Source of the DNA: Bactrocera neohumeralis
Lineage: Eukaryota > Arthropoda > Insecta > Diptera > Tephritidae
Direction: 5' to 3'
DNA length: 64,000 nt
Assembly: GCF_024586455.1 (NCBI RefSeq)
Contig: NC_065920.1
Location: 70,836,821 to 70,900,820, forward strand
The notes under the pieces are model-generated. The model had not been told where the DNA came from. It ran no database searches and worked only from the letters and a program-made list of their open reading frames with translations. The position numbers and the translations under genes were made by a program. How positions within the stretch are numbered: the stretch's first letter is position 1; every line of letters begins with the position of its first letter. Below are positions 12,570 through 23,768 of the stretch, piece after piece.

Positions 12570-13700
12570 AATGTCTTCAAACACATTTATTAGTATTTTT
12601 TGAAATTATATTTCTCTTTCTTTTGTAATGTTTATATTTCTTTTAATATGGACAAAAATGTTAATATAATTCTTAATTAATTGAATTAAAAAATTATTTT
12701 TAATTGTATTTTGTGTTTTTTTTTTAATTTTTAAAAGAAAATATTTTTTTTTTCAATTTTCATATTTTTTTCAATAAAATTAATTAATTAAATTTTTGAT
12801 TAATTAAAATATATAATAATTTTTTTTTTAATTTTCAATTAATTTAATTAAATAATTGTTTTTTAAATAAAATTTTAATTTTTCTATTATGCTTTTATAT
12901 TATTTTTAGGTAATTTTTATTTAATTTTTAGTAGAAAATAAATTTTTTCTTTCCTTTTCAATTTTCATATTTCTTTCAATAAAAATAATTAATTTGATTT
13001 TTAATTATTTATTTTTGAACTAATTAAAAAATAATTTTTTATTAATTGAATGAAATAATTACTTTGAAATTTAATTTTAATTTTTCTCTTTTGTTTTTAA
13101 TTTATTTTTTCAGTAAATTTTTTAAACTTTTTTTAATTTTTTATTAATAAAATAAATTTTTTTGTTTCTTTTTAAAAATAATTAATTTAATTTTTAATTA
13201 ATTAAATTAAGTAATTAAGTAGTAAGTAAAAATAATTAATTTAATGTTTTAATTAATTAAATTAAGTATTTTTTAATGTTTAATTAATTGAATTAAATAT
13301 TTTTTATTTAAGTTTTCTATTTTCTATTTTGTTTTTAGATTTTTTTTTAAATTTGTAATTAAGAAAATAAATTTCTTTCTTTTTAAATTTTTTATTTTTT
13401 TTTCTATGAAAATAGTTAATTCAATTTTTAATTAATTAAATTAAATAATTATTCTTTTTAATTCTTAATTTTAATGTTTTTACTTTTAATATTTTTTAGC
13501 TATATAATGTCAGTTTAAAATTTTTTATCTTGATTTAAATTTCTTTTGTAATTTTTAATTAAGTAAATTAAATTATTGTTTAAATTTTATTTCTTTAATT
13601 ATTTTAAATATTATTTCTTCAATATTTTTTTATTTCCAATTTAATTTTTTTTAATTATTTTGTAAAATGTTTACATTTTTCTTAATTTACTTCTGGATTA
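12570..13700. repeat. Degenerate AATTAATTAA array
   Basis: Over 1.1 kb of nearly pure A/T built from TTAATTAATTAAATTAA phrases joined by T-runs. Longer phrases recur: TTTCAATTTTCATATTT followed by CAATAAAA and AATTAATT appears near 12753 and again near 12957. It is a degenerate tandem region with no coding capacity. Confidence 0.8.
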
Positions 13701-13739
13701 AAGCGCAAATATATACGCAATACTGCTTTAAACCTTATC

Positions 13740-15030
13740 TGCGGAAATTTATACAAGTATATTATCAAAAACGTTGCCTATCTTTAGGGTTATAAATTAT
13801 ATTTCATCGAAGACACACACCTAGAAAAATTAATCATATAGTAACCTTATTAAGTTTCTAGCAAAAATATGTAATATTACAGGACTGTATATTATAAAGT
13901 AAGCGGTTTCTACGCCAATAAAGAAGAAGAAGAAGTATATTATGAAGAACGTTGCCTGCCTTTGGCTTTACAAATAATGTTTAAGCAAAAACATACATAT
14001 GTATATTCTTGGAAAAAAACTTAATTATTAATAAAGTTTCGAGAAATAATGGGAATTTAGACACTACCACATTTTTTACATATGCAAAGATTAAAAAATC
14101 GAATAGAACCCATTAACGGAAGTATTTTTTATTCGTAGATATGAACTTTTGATTTCAATTTGTGCCTTATTATTCTTGTTAAAATCTTAAATGTAGCCTA
14201 TAATTCAGTTTTCGTATATAAAAGTTCTTAAAATAGAAAATATTGCCTACATTCAGGCTTCTTTCTTATGTTTAATCAAAGACACAGGCCTAAAACAAAT
14301 ATTGTCTAAAGCACATTTCGTCAAATGGAAATTATTGCCTACATTTAGGCTTATTTCGTAATATATCATCAAAGGCACTTACCTGAAGGTATATTTTCTA
14401 AAGGTTCGTCAATTGGAAAATATTTTCTAAATTCAGGCTTATATCCCATACTTCATCAAAGACACACACCTAGAAAAATAAATTAATCAATGGATAGATA
14501 TAAATTATATTTTCGACACTATTACCATAGAGCCTGATTTCGTTCTTAAAAAACTACTAGATATATTTATGTAAATGAAGACTTGAAATACTGAAAATAA
14601 ATAAAAATTATATGCAAAAATTTCTTTGAAATTTTAATGATGAAATTCAATAGTGCCGCTTTTCAAAGTTATTTTTTATTTACACCTACGAGGTTCATAT
14701 CTCTTGTGGACTATGATTTACAAGACTGTTGTTCTATCATAGTAAGTTATATTTTCATACTTTGAAGTAATTTGTATTCAAAAAATAGAGTAATAATTAA
14801 AAACTTTACATACATTTAGGCGACCGACTCTTATTTTATTCAAGACTCTTACCTAAAATATCATAAATTGGAAAGCAGGCTATGATTTACAAGATTAACA
14901 GTTTCCTCTCATGGTAGGCTATATTTTCATTATTTTAATGCTCCTTTTGTATTAAAAAAATTGTATATTAATAAAAAACTTTGCCTACATTAAGGCGGCC
15001 GGCTCTTATTTTATCAAAGACACAAACCTA
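13740..15030. repeat. Degenerate repeat with GCCTACATTTAGGC and ATCAAAGACACACACCTA phrases
   Basis: The pair of phrases (T)TGCCTACATTTAGGCTT and, about 25 bp on, CATCAAAGACACACACCTA recurs near 13772, 14245, 14336, 14421, 14811 and 14981 with drift. Spacing is about 85-90 bp in the middle group and larger elsewhere. GCCTACATTTAGGC is itself an imperfect inverted repeat. Family unknown to me; noncoding. Confidence 0.7.
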
Positions 15031-16380
15031 AACCAAAAATATGAAATTTATCAGCAGTATAACGAAAAATATGTGAGGAGTAAGCTGAGAGTAATGATTT
15101 GTAAACATAAAAATAACCCTTCAATGGCTTTCCTTATTTCTAAATCAGCTTTGCCTCAATATTTACTTGCTCGTGGCTGAAAAACATAACATGCTAAATA
15201 AAGCGCAATATTTATAGAAAATTTTCTCGACAAAGTTTCTAAAAGCGCCAGCTAATTAAGTGTAACCCCCTCTCCAGCTAAGAGATAAACTCTTTAAAGT
15301 ACGAAATTAGTCAGAAAGCTTAAAAGATCTTTTTGCTCACTGCCAAAAACCACAAGCGCCAACATTTCTACTTATTCAAGCGACTAATTGTCTGGCAAAC
15401 GTGGCCCAAAGCGCGTCTAAAGAGTAGTAGTGTAAATATGGGCATACTCGGTGCGCAACCACGTTCCTACACCGTTTCGCATTGGCAACGCGAGCAAACG
15501 CGACGCTTGTCAACAAATGTGCTGGCGTGTCACAACATTTGAATATTCTATATAATACATACATATGTATGTATGTATGTAAGTCTATATATGCCAGTCG
15601 AATATTTACATATCGTAACGCGTGCTGGTGGTTTGTTTGTTCGCAGCACATGTCAGCTGTGCGCATGCGCAAACTTTTCATTCATGCTACGACCGAGCGA
15701 CCACCTTGCGGGCGTGAAAAGCGACAACGCAACCGAGAACCCCACCCAAATGCCGCATAATTTCATAACTGAAATGTTCCTATTACTTGTTTTTCGCTTG
15801 TCGCAAACACAAATTACGAAAACATGCGCTGCATGACTGAGCTCGCGCGCCTGCCTGCCTGCCTTTCTCGCCTTGCTCAGTGGCTTGCTGCTTGGCTGTT
15901 GCTGCCAGAGTACAAGTGTGGCAGCACAAAATCAATAAAATGCTGTTAAAGGACGTTGTTGGTGGCGGTGGTTGAGTGAGTGGCAGGAGGCAGAGAATTT
16001 GAATGTGAGTGAAATTATGGCTTGAAAGAGGGCGTTTGGATTGCGTATGTACTGAATGTAAACGTGTGTATGTGCTTAAATTATGTATGCTTTTGTTGGA
16101 TTGTGTTGTGGGTGGTTGTCTGCTTGTTGTGCTGTACGATTGTTCATATTTGCTTGGCATGATTTGTAGGTACACTTGTACCGATAGCCGCCTAGTTGCT
16201 ATATTATGGAACTGGGTGATAAACGAACAGGCGGGCTACGTAGAAACAAGTTCTTGCTTAACAAGTGACTTTTTCGGCACTGATAAACAGCAATGAAACT
16301 ACTAGACGATTCTAGCAGTTGAATTCACAAACAAAAATCATAACCCCTTACTAAAAATACTAAAAATTCCTTAGAAGAAC
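15031..16380. other. Unique GC-balanced island
   Basis: A 1.3-kb unique block with mixed composition, including a CATACATACATATGTATGTATGTATG palindromic microsatellite at about 15555-15582 and a GCCTGCCTGCCTGCC run near 15850. Overlapping open frames on both strands (15333-16296) lack domains and contradict each other. It is a candidate regulatory or untranslated region, not a supported gene. Confidence 0.4.
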
Positions 16381-16384
16381 TTGA

Positions 16385-17060
16385 TTTTTTCGCTCAGATT
16401 GTATGGCAGCTATATGATATAGTGGTCCGATCTAAACAATTTCTTCGGATATTCCACAGATGCCTTAGGCAGTAATAAGTGCCAAATTTCTTGTGGATAT
16501 CTCGACAAATAAAAAGTTTTCTATGCAAGCACTCGATTTTTATCGTTCAGTTTGTATGACAGCTTTATGCTATAGTGATCCGATCTGAATAATTTCTGCG
16601 GAGATTACACTATAACCTTAGACAATAACCCGTGCCAAATTTCTTGAAGATACCTCAATAAATGAAAAAGTTTTCCATACAAGCCTTTGATGCCGATCGT
16701 TCAGTTTGTATGGCAGTTATGTGCTATAGTGATCCGATCTGAATAATTTCTGCGGAGATTACACTATAACCTTAGACAATAAGCCGTGTCAAGTTTCTTA
16801 AAGATATCTCAAAAAATAAAAAAGTTTTCCATACAAGCTCTTGATTCCAATCGTTCAGTTTGTATGGCTGCTATATGCTATAGTCAACCGATCTGAGTAA
16901 TTTCTTCGGAGAATGCATCATTTCCTTAGACAATAATGCGTGCCAAATTCCTTGAAGATATCTCGTCAAATAAAAAAGTTTTCCATGCAATCACTTGATT
17001 CTAATCGATCAGTTTGTATGACCGCTATATGTTTTAGTGCTCCGATATATTTATAAAATT
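16385..17060. repeat. 154-bp tandem repeat, about 4.4 copies
   Basis: The phrase CGTTCAGTTTGTATG (or close variants CGCTCAGATTGTATG, CGATCAGTTTGTATG) occurs at 16391, 16544, 16698, 16852 and 17006: spacings of 153, 154, 154 and 154 bp. Each unit also has CTATAGTGATCCGATCTGAA, TTAGACAATAA, GCCAAATTTCTTGAAGATAT and AAAAAGTTTTCCATACAAGC. The second and third units are almost identical. The same family recurs at 33.9-34.6, 9.0-9.6 and 62.2-62.3 kb. Confidence 0.92.
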
Positions 17061-18300
17061 TCCATGATTAAATTATTTGAATGTACAGACCACTATCGAA
17101 GTTTCCGTTAGTTACATTTCCTCATGTTTTTAAGTCTATATATTCGTATAATATGTACATATATATGTATGTTTGTATGTATGTACATACAACCCTACTG
17201 AATGTCAGCTCTATCGCCCAGCAAAACTAAATCCATTAAGTCAGACTAGCGGAAAACTGATTTCTTGCCACGCTTATCGCACAAAAGCTACAAAAATATA
17301 TTCACAAACACACACACACATACATATATAAGCATATACACACGTATAACTGTATTTATGAATGAAATTATGCTTAATGAAGGGTAACAAAATGTTGATA
17401 TTACACAAATTTAATTCACATAAAAAAGCATTAAAAGTTTCCCCACAACGGAAGCAGGCCGCGCCGCTGCCACCCTGCGTCGCCACACACCAGCGGCTGA
17501 TAGTTGTTGTTGATTGTGGCATAGACATAAAAAGCGCTACGTGCATTATGCGCTCTGCCGCTTACAAACAGCATTACAAGCTCCACCCAAAACGCCTACA
17601 TACACGTTGCGTTAGCGCTGACGTATACGTTGACGTATCCGTTGCACATTATATACGCCATGTGTCACCAGGAAATGCAGCATTTGTTTGCGCTGCCGCG
17701 CAACGTGTGGGTTAGCGTGCATAAACACCCACACACACATACACACACTTTGCTGACGGATAGCGAAAATATTCAATAGTAAAATCCACGCCTTTGGCGA
17801 TATATCCAAAAGCCGCTGCGCCGCTGCACCAGTCCTCGCGTTATCTATGTGTATCGCGTTGACTTCAGTTACCTAATAAAGATTGTTTGCATTTTCATGG
17901 CAGCCATCAAGCGATGTGAAGAGACAATGGCAAAATGGCTGTATGACAAGACCGTTGAAAGTCAACTTAACTAAACTAGGTTAAATGGCAGTTGAGCTAA
18001 TCTGCGCTGCTGTGCCGTAAAGTGAAACTAAATATGTACACACTCCTTTACATATGACGCGCTGGCAAATTTATGCGAAAATGATAAAGCTATCATAGTT
18101 TTATTAGCGTTCTAACGTCGTTTAGCGAGAATTTTGCATTATTTATCGTTGGTGTAACGGTAAAATAATGTGCATATACAAATATTGAATTACGTTGCTG
18201 TAATGCGGAGCAAGCTATGAAATTTGGACAGCAGTAAATTTGTTAAATGTGGAGAGAAATACATGTTTTGAATGTGTGAAGTTTTGGTTTGTGAGTATTA
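17061..18300. other. Unique GC-balanced island with CA repeats
   Basis: Holds TACATA and CACACA microsatellites (17150-17200, 17300-17345, 17725-17750) around a GC-richer core at 17440-17870. Open frames on both strands are short, and one passes through the CA repeats. No gene is supported. Confidence 0.4.
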
Positions 18301-20000
18301 CTAGTTAGTTAAAAATATTTTCGAAACTTAAATTTCGAAATTTTAAATTTCCAAGAAATTTGATTGTTTTGGTCCATCAATTGTATAATTTTTGGAAAAT
18401 ATTATAATTTTTATATACAATTTTTTCAGTTTTAGTATTTTTGAATCCCTTTAGAAAATTAATTCATATATGAATGTTAAAAAGTTTTGAAAATCATTAG
18501 CACTACTTTTTTCAATATTTTTTTCAAAATTAATTTAATAATTTTGTAAACTTAATTTTATGTATTTTGAAAATAAATCTAACATTTTCTCAAAATTAAT
18601 TAAATTTTTTTTAAATAAGTTAAAAAATTTTTCAAATTTAATTTAAAGTCTTTTCAAAACTATTTGAAATGTTTTTCAAAATTAATTTAACATATTTTCG
18701 AAGTTAAATTTTTCTAAATAAATTAATATTTCTTTGAAAATTAATTAAAATTTTTATTCAAAACTAATCAAATATATTTTCACATTTAATTAAATTTTTT
18801 TAATTCAGTTTTTTTGATTTTTACAAAAGTAATTTATTGTAGTTTCAAAATTAATTATGACATTCTTTCAAAATTAATTACATTTTTTTCAAAATTAATT
18901 TAATAGTTTTTCAAAATTTTTTCAAAGCAAATTTAATTTATATTCAAACTTATTTAATATATTTTCAAAATTAATTGAATTTTTATACAATTTTTTTCAA
19001 AGTTAAATTATTATATTTCTAAAATTAATTTAAAATATTTTCAATATTAATTTTAATTTTTTTTTTTAATTAACTCAATACATTTTTGATATTTTCTCAA
19101 AATTAGTTTAAAATTTTTTCAAAATTAATTTATTATATTTTCAAATTTAATTGAAAATTTTTCAAATTTAATGTAATATTTTTTTTTAATATTTTCGAAA
19201 CTGATTTTTTAAAAATAAATTTAATTTTTTTTTCAAAATTAATAAAAAAGTTTTATAAAATTAATTAAATTTTTTTTAAATAAATTTAAAATTTTTTCAG
19301 ATTTAATTTAATATTTTATCAAAATTAATTTAAAAATTTTTCAAAATTAATTTAAAATTTTTTCAAAGTTCAAAGTTAATTTAATATTTTTAAAAATTGA
19401 TTTCATATTTTGTTTTTAAATTTTTTTTTCGAACTATTTTAATATATTTTAAAAATAAATTTAATTTTTTTTCAACATTAATTTCAAATTTTTTCAAAAT
19501 TAATAAAAAAGTTTATAAAATTATTTAAATTTTTTTTGAAATAAATTTAAAATTTTTTCAAATGTAATTTAATATTTTATCAAAATTAATTTAAAATTTT
19601 CCAAATTAATTTGGATATACTAAAACTAATTTAGTACTTTTTCAACTTTAATTTAGTACATATTCAAAGTAAATTTAATATATTTTCAAAATTAATTAAA
19701 AAAATTTTTCAAAGTGAATTTAATATTTTTTAATAATTTTTAATATTTTTTTTAATAATTTTTCCTTTTTTTCCAAAGTAATAGACATTTTTTTCAAAAA
19801 TAAGAAAAAAAACTTTTCAAAATTAATTTAATTTTTTTTCCTATGTAAATTTAATATTTATTTAAAATTTTAAATTAAATTTAATATTTTTTTTTAATTT
19901 CATTCAATAATTTTTTTTAACTAATTTAATATTTCTTTCAAAAGGAATTTAAATTTTGTTTCAAATGAATTTTCAAAAATAATTCTGTAAAATAAAAAAA
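18300..20000. repeat. Degenerate TTTTCAAAATTAATTTAA array
   Basis: About 1.7 kb composed almost only of variants of TTTTCAAAATTAATTTAAA, repeating about every 20-35 bp with drift, for example near 18580, 18670, 18860, 19110 and 19330. It is noncoding low-complexity DNA with a clear monomer, distinct from the AATTAATTAA array at 12.6 kb. Confidence 0.85.
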
Positions 20001-20040
20001 ATATAAGTGCTACAGAAAAATTTTTGAAAACTGATTTTGG

Positions 20041-20710
20041 CTAGTAAGAAAAATAGTGGTCAGAGTTGCCACAAAAAAGTAAGGATTATTAGAATAATAT
20101 TTTAAAATTAAAAGGCCAAATATAATTTGTATAGAAAAAATTTTTAAAAACTGAAAAATGTAATTTTTCCTTGCAAAAATTTTGTAAATAGAGTTGCCAC
20201 CTATAAAAGAAATAATGTTCAGAAAAATATTTTAAATTCAAAAGGCAAGAAATAAGGTATTTGAGAAACGTTTAATAACTGAATTTAGCTTGTAAAAATA
20301 ATGGTGTTTAGAGTTGTTACCTATAGGAAAATAATTCTCAGAGTAATATTTCAAAATCAAGTGGTCATGAATAAGATGTTTAAGAAGAAAATTGAAAACC
20401 GAATTGTAAAATTAATAGTGGTCAGAGATGCCACCCGTAAAAAATAATGTTCAAAATAATATTTAAAAATAAAAAGATCATAAATAAGGTGCTTAAGAAA
20501 AAAATGTGAAAGCTGAATTTTGCTTGTAAAAATAATAGTGGTTAGAGTTGCCACTTATAGAAAAATATAAATATTATTATCAAAATATTATTCTGAGATT
20601 TTGAAATCAAACAGATATAAATAAAATTCTTTAACAATTTTTAGAAACTGAATTTTGATAGTAGAAGTATTATTGGTTAGAATTGCCACATATAGAGAAG
20701 AATTAAGCTC
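20041..20710 (+). repeat. Array B of GTTGCCACCT-core repeats, about 120-bp units
   Basis: Core boxes at 20065, 20193, 20313 (GTTGTTAC), 20427 (GATGCCAC), 20547 and 20682 (ATTGCCAC) are 114-135 bp apart. Here the spacer is also conserved. Each unit reads roughly AAAACTGAATTTTGCTTGTA, AAAATAATAGTGGTCAGAG, then the box, CTATAGAAAAATAATGTTCA, and AATATTTAAAATCAAAAGG. This is therefore a true tandem repeat, not just a scattered word. Confidence 0.88.
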
Positions 20711-22950
20711 TGATTATTGCTTGTAAAAAGAAAAGTTTTTTAATACTCTTCAAACTTATTAACTTTTGCTTTAATACATATTATGTATTATCACTTTTGT
20801 TTTTTTTTTTTTTAATTTCATGTCAACAACCCTCACCTTTTTTCCAAATAATCAATATTTCAGCCAATTAAACTTTTAATTTTGCATTTTTCACACAAAA
20901 ACGCTGACCCACACTTAACCCCGTAAGTGCCGAGTAAAACCACAAACCAAACAACAACGAAAACCATCAAACTGTAAACTCCAATTAGACGATATGTTGT
21001 GATGTTGCGAAGAATTTCGTAAATCCACGCTTGACCGGCCGAAGATGTTTCCTCATAATGATCAATAATACACACACACAAACATATATGTAAATACCTT
21101 AAAACAAAAAACAACAAAAACCTTAATAATGCCGCTGGCTATGCAGTGAAGCGGCGCAGCAGTCAATAAACGCAAATTGAGGAAGAAGAAGAAGCATAAG
21201 AGGCAGCAACGACATTAGACAAGTATGCGAGTGGAGGAAGTGGTGCTGCCGATGGCGGAAGAATACATGTGTTTTTATTGTTTTTTTTTCTTTTGTTGGG
21301 CGCTCGCAAAGTAGCAGACATTAGCCGCCGGCTCGTTACAGCCAATTGCTTAGCAATTATTTGTGCGTGTGTGTCTGTGTTTGTATTAAAACGCGGCTTA
21401 ATTGTTGGTTATGAGTTTATGCGCCTGTGTGTGCGTTAGATCCGCATGAGTGCTTAATATAAGCGAATTTACGCCGTTAGATACCTGAAAATGCGTGAGT
21501 ATGAGTAAAGTTGCAACATTTTTGCGAAATTATCTGACTACTTATGCCACTCACGTTCCCCCGCTAATATTTTCGCACTACGAGCCGTACAAATTTCAAT
21601 TTACGCTTGCAACAAACAACGGGTTACAAATACAACAAATTGCACTTTTGTTGTTTTTGTTGCATTTTTGATAGTTTCTTGTTGTTGTTTTACAGTGTTG
21701 AATTAGTTGTTGTTGAAAATTTTTTTGTTTTAATTTTGTTGTTGTTGTGTTACTTTTTTGTTGTTATTGCAGATTTATGTTTTTGTTGTTGTAGATTTAT
21801 GTTTTTGTTGTTGTGCAAGCAATTTTTTGTTTTGTTGTTGTTCTTCTAAATGTAAAAATATTTTGTTGTTGTTGTTCTTGTTGTAAATTCAATATTATTT
21901 TGTTGTTGTTGTTGCACATTTGATAGTTTTTGTTGTTGATTTACAGTGTTGATTTTTTTGTTATTGTTGTAAATGTAGTATTATATTTTCTTGTTACTTA
22001 TGTAAATTTGATATTCCGTGTTTGTTTGTTGTTTTTCTTAATTTTATATTATGTTTTGTTGTTGTTGTAAATTTAATAATATGTTTTTATTGTTGTTATT
22101 CTGGTGTATGCTATCGGTGGCATCATCAGCAACCACGAAACCATCAACACAAGCTACAACAACAACAATGAAACTTGCAACAGCAACAACAGCAGAAATA
22201 AAAACCCACAACAACTGTCTGCCGGTCTGCCGCTGATGTGTGCAATGCTTTTCCCCTTCACCGTTCAAGGACGTTCAGTTGCACATGCATGCCAACAACA
22301 GCAACAATACACACACACATGCACACATACGCACATGCGAAACCGCTAGTTTGCTGCCACTGTCGCGGTGCATTTGTTTGTTGCAAAAGTAGTTGCAATA
22401 AATTTTTTTGTTTGAGCAAAAAGTCTGCAACAACAACAAAAACGAAAGAAACCTGTTGCAATTTTCGCCTTTTTTGTGTGATTTTTTTTGCCTTTCGTTG
22501 TCATTGTCGTTTAAATATTTCTGTTTTTATGATTTTTTACGTGTTTTTGTTATTGTTGTTGCCTGCTACTCGGCTTGACAATTATTTTCGGTTGCAGCGT
22601 CGCGGTGCAGGCATTGTGGCCGCTTTGCTCACCGCTTTTGCTTGTAGCTTTGGTTGGTAATTTAATACGCGGCAAACAAATGAACACAGACACAACACGT
22701 ACATATGTACATACATACATACACACACTTACTCAGTTATGTACATTGCGTGTTTGCGGCGTGCAACATGCAATGCTCAGTGGCACTTATTATTATAGAT
22801 ATTTTGTTTTTGCTTTGTGCGCCACTTGGCGTCCCTTGCTTGTGGTTTTTAGCACTTATTTCGTTTCAGTCACAGTTTTGGTTGCCTTCTTTGCCTTGAC
22901 TTATTATCGCCTATATAATTTTGGCTAATTATTTTAACAAGCCTGGCATC
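20711..22950. other. Unique island with CAA/TTG triplet runs
   Basis: TTGTTGTTG/CAACAACAA runs fill about 21607-22240 and 22280-22440. CACACA and TACATA runs occur at 21070 and 22700-22725. Apparent open frames on both strands (for example 22238-22660 and 22044-22268) are made of these triplets. No gene is supported; enhancer or intron sequence is possible. Confidence 0.45.
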
Positions 22951-23215
22951 TCGGTTGTTGACCTAGCGCTGGAGACTCTGAACGTAAACTATGTTTGAGC
23001 AAAAGTAGAGCCTGAGTTCAGGAAAGTTGGTATGGGAGAAACGCTGGAACATCTCCTCATATTCTGTTTATCATTATGTAGAACTCGCCTTAGATATCTA
23101 GGAGCTTCGTTGTTCAAAGGGCTAGATGAAGTATCAAAATTAGATTAAAGTTACTCTTAAGGTTAGCGACTGAACCTCCAACTGTCATTACTAAGGACAA
23201 GTAGTACATAATCTA
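22950..23215 (+). mobile_element. 3' tail of an R1/LOA-like retrotransposon
   Basis: The plus-strand frame from about 23029 reads ETLEHLLIFCLSLCRTRLRY and then LGASLFKGLDEVSKLD. This is the conserved C-terminal stretch of RNase H-containing non-LTR elements (ETxEHLLC.CPAL...RLRYLG...F..L.E....DIK). It is the same family as the fragments at 314-1745 and 44060-44610. Only the last 60 or so residues remain. Confidence 0.75.
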
Positions 23216-23225
23216 ACCAGTATAT

Positions 23226-23768
23226 AATGGGTTGTCAAAAAAGTCTTGCGGTATTTTTATTGATTTTTTTTTTTTGATTGAAATTGAAATGAATTTGTGA
23301 TGACTCATGCCCAGCTCTTGACCGATGCTACGGCTGCTACTATGCCGGTCTCTTTCGACCAATTCAGCGATTTTATCGCAATTTTCGACGACAGGCCTTC
23401 CGGAGCGTGACGCATCTTCGACCACCTCTACACCAGAACGAAAATGTTGAAACCATCGTTGTGCGGTGGAAATGGAAACTGTATCGGGTCCATAAACTGC
23501 ACAAATTTTATTGGCGGCTTGAGATGCATTTTTGCCTTTAGCGTAGGAGTACTGTAAAATATGCCGTATTTTCTCTTTATTTTGCTCCATGTTTGCGACG
23601 CTATAACTCACGAACGACTTAAAAGAAACGACAATCAATCAAACACGTGTTAGCGCGTGAAATGAGCTTTCCAAAAAGGTATAGCATGATGCGACGAATA
23701 AAACTAGAACTACGCACTTTCAGCGCCAACTAGCGAAAATACCGCAAGACTTTTTTGACAACCTAATT
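23226..23768 (-). mobile_element. Mariner with intact ends but only the N-terminal transposase
   Basis: Matching ends of about 27 bp are visible: GGTTGTCAAAAAAGTCTTGC from 23230 and its inverse GCAAGACTTTTTTGACAACC ending at 23763. Inside, the minus-strand frame starts at the ATG ending at 23590. It reads MEQNKEKIRHILQYSYAKGK and NASQAANKICAVYGPDTVS, then WFQHFRSGVEVVEDASRSGR and ELVERDRHSSSRSIGQELGM. This is the paired-type HTH half of a mariner transposase, including the linker GRP motif. It then runs straight into the terminal repeat, so the catalytic half has been deleted. It is a non-autonomous, MITE-like derivative of about 0.54 kb. The reading frame of the remaining half is unbroken, which suggests a fairly young copy. 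Confidence 0.92.

Noticed and set aside
12905..12920. TTTTTAGGTAATTT as a second recursive-splice site
   Set aside because: In a low-complexity A/T array, with no branch point or good donor; expected by chance.
15333..16296. Several overlapping frames on both strands in a GC-balanced island
   Set aside because: Mutually contradictory, no domains, pass through TATG microsatellite; kept as a unique noncoding island.
17362..17715. 117-aa plus-strand frame with Cys and Val-rich parts
   Set aside because: No domain or plausible splice context, overlapping minus-strand frame of similar quality, surrounded by CA repeats.
22044..22660. Frames rich in Asn, Thr or Val/Leu
   Set aside because: Encoded by CAA/TTG triplet runs; the antisense is open for the same reason.
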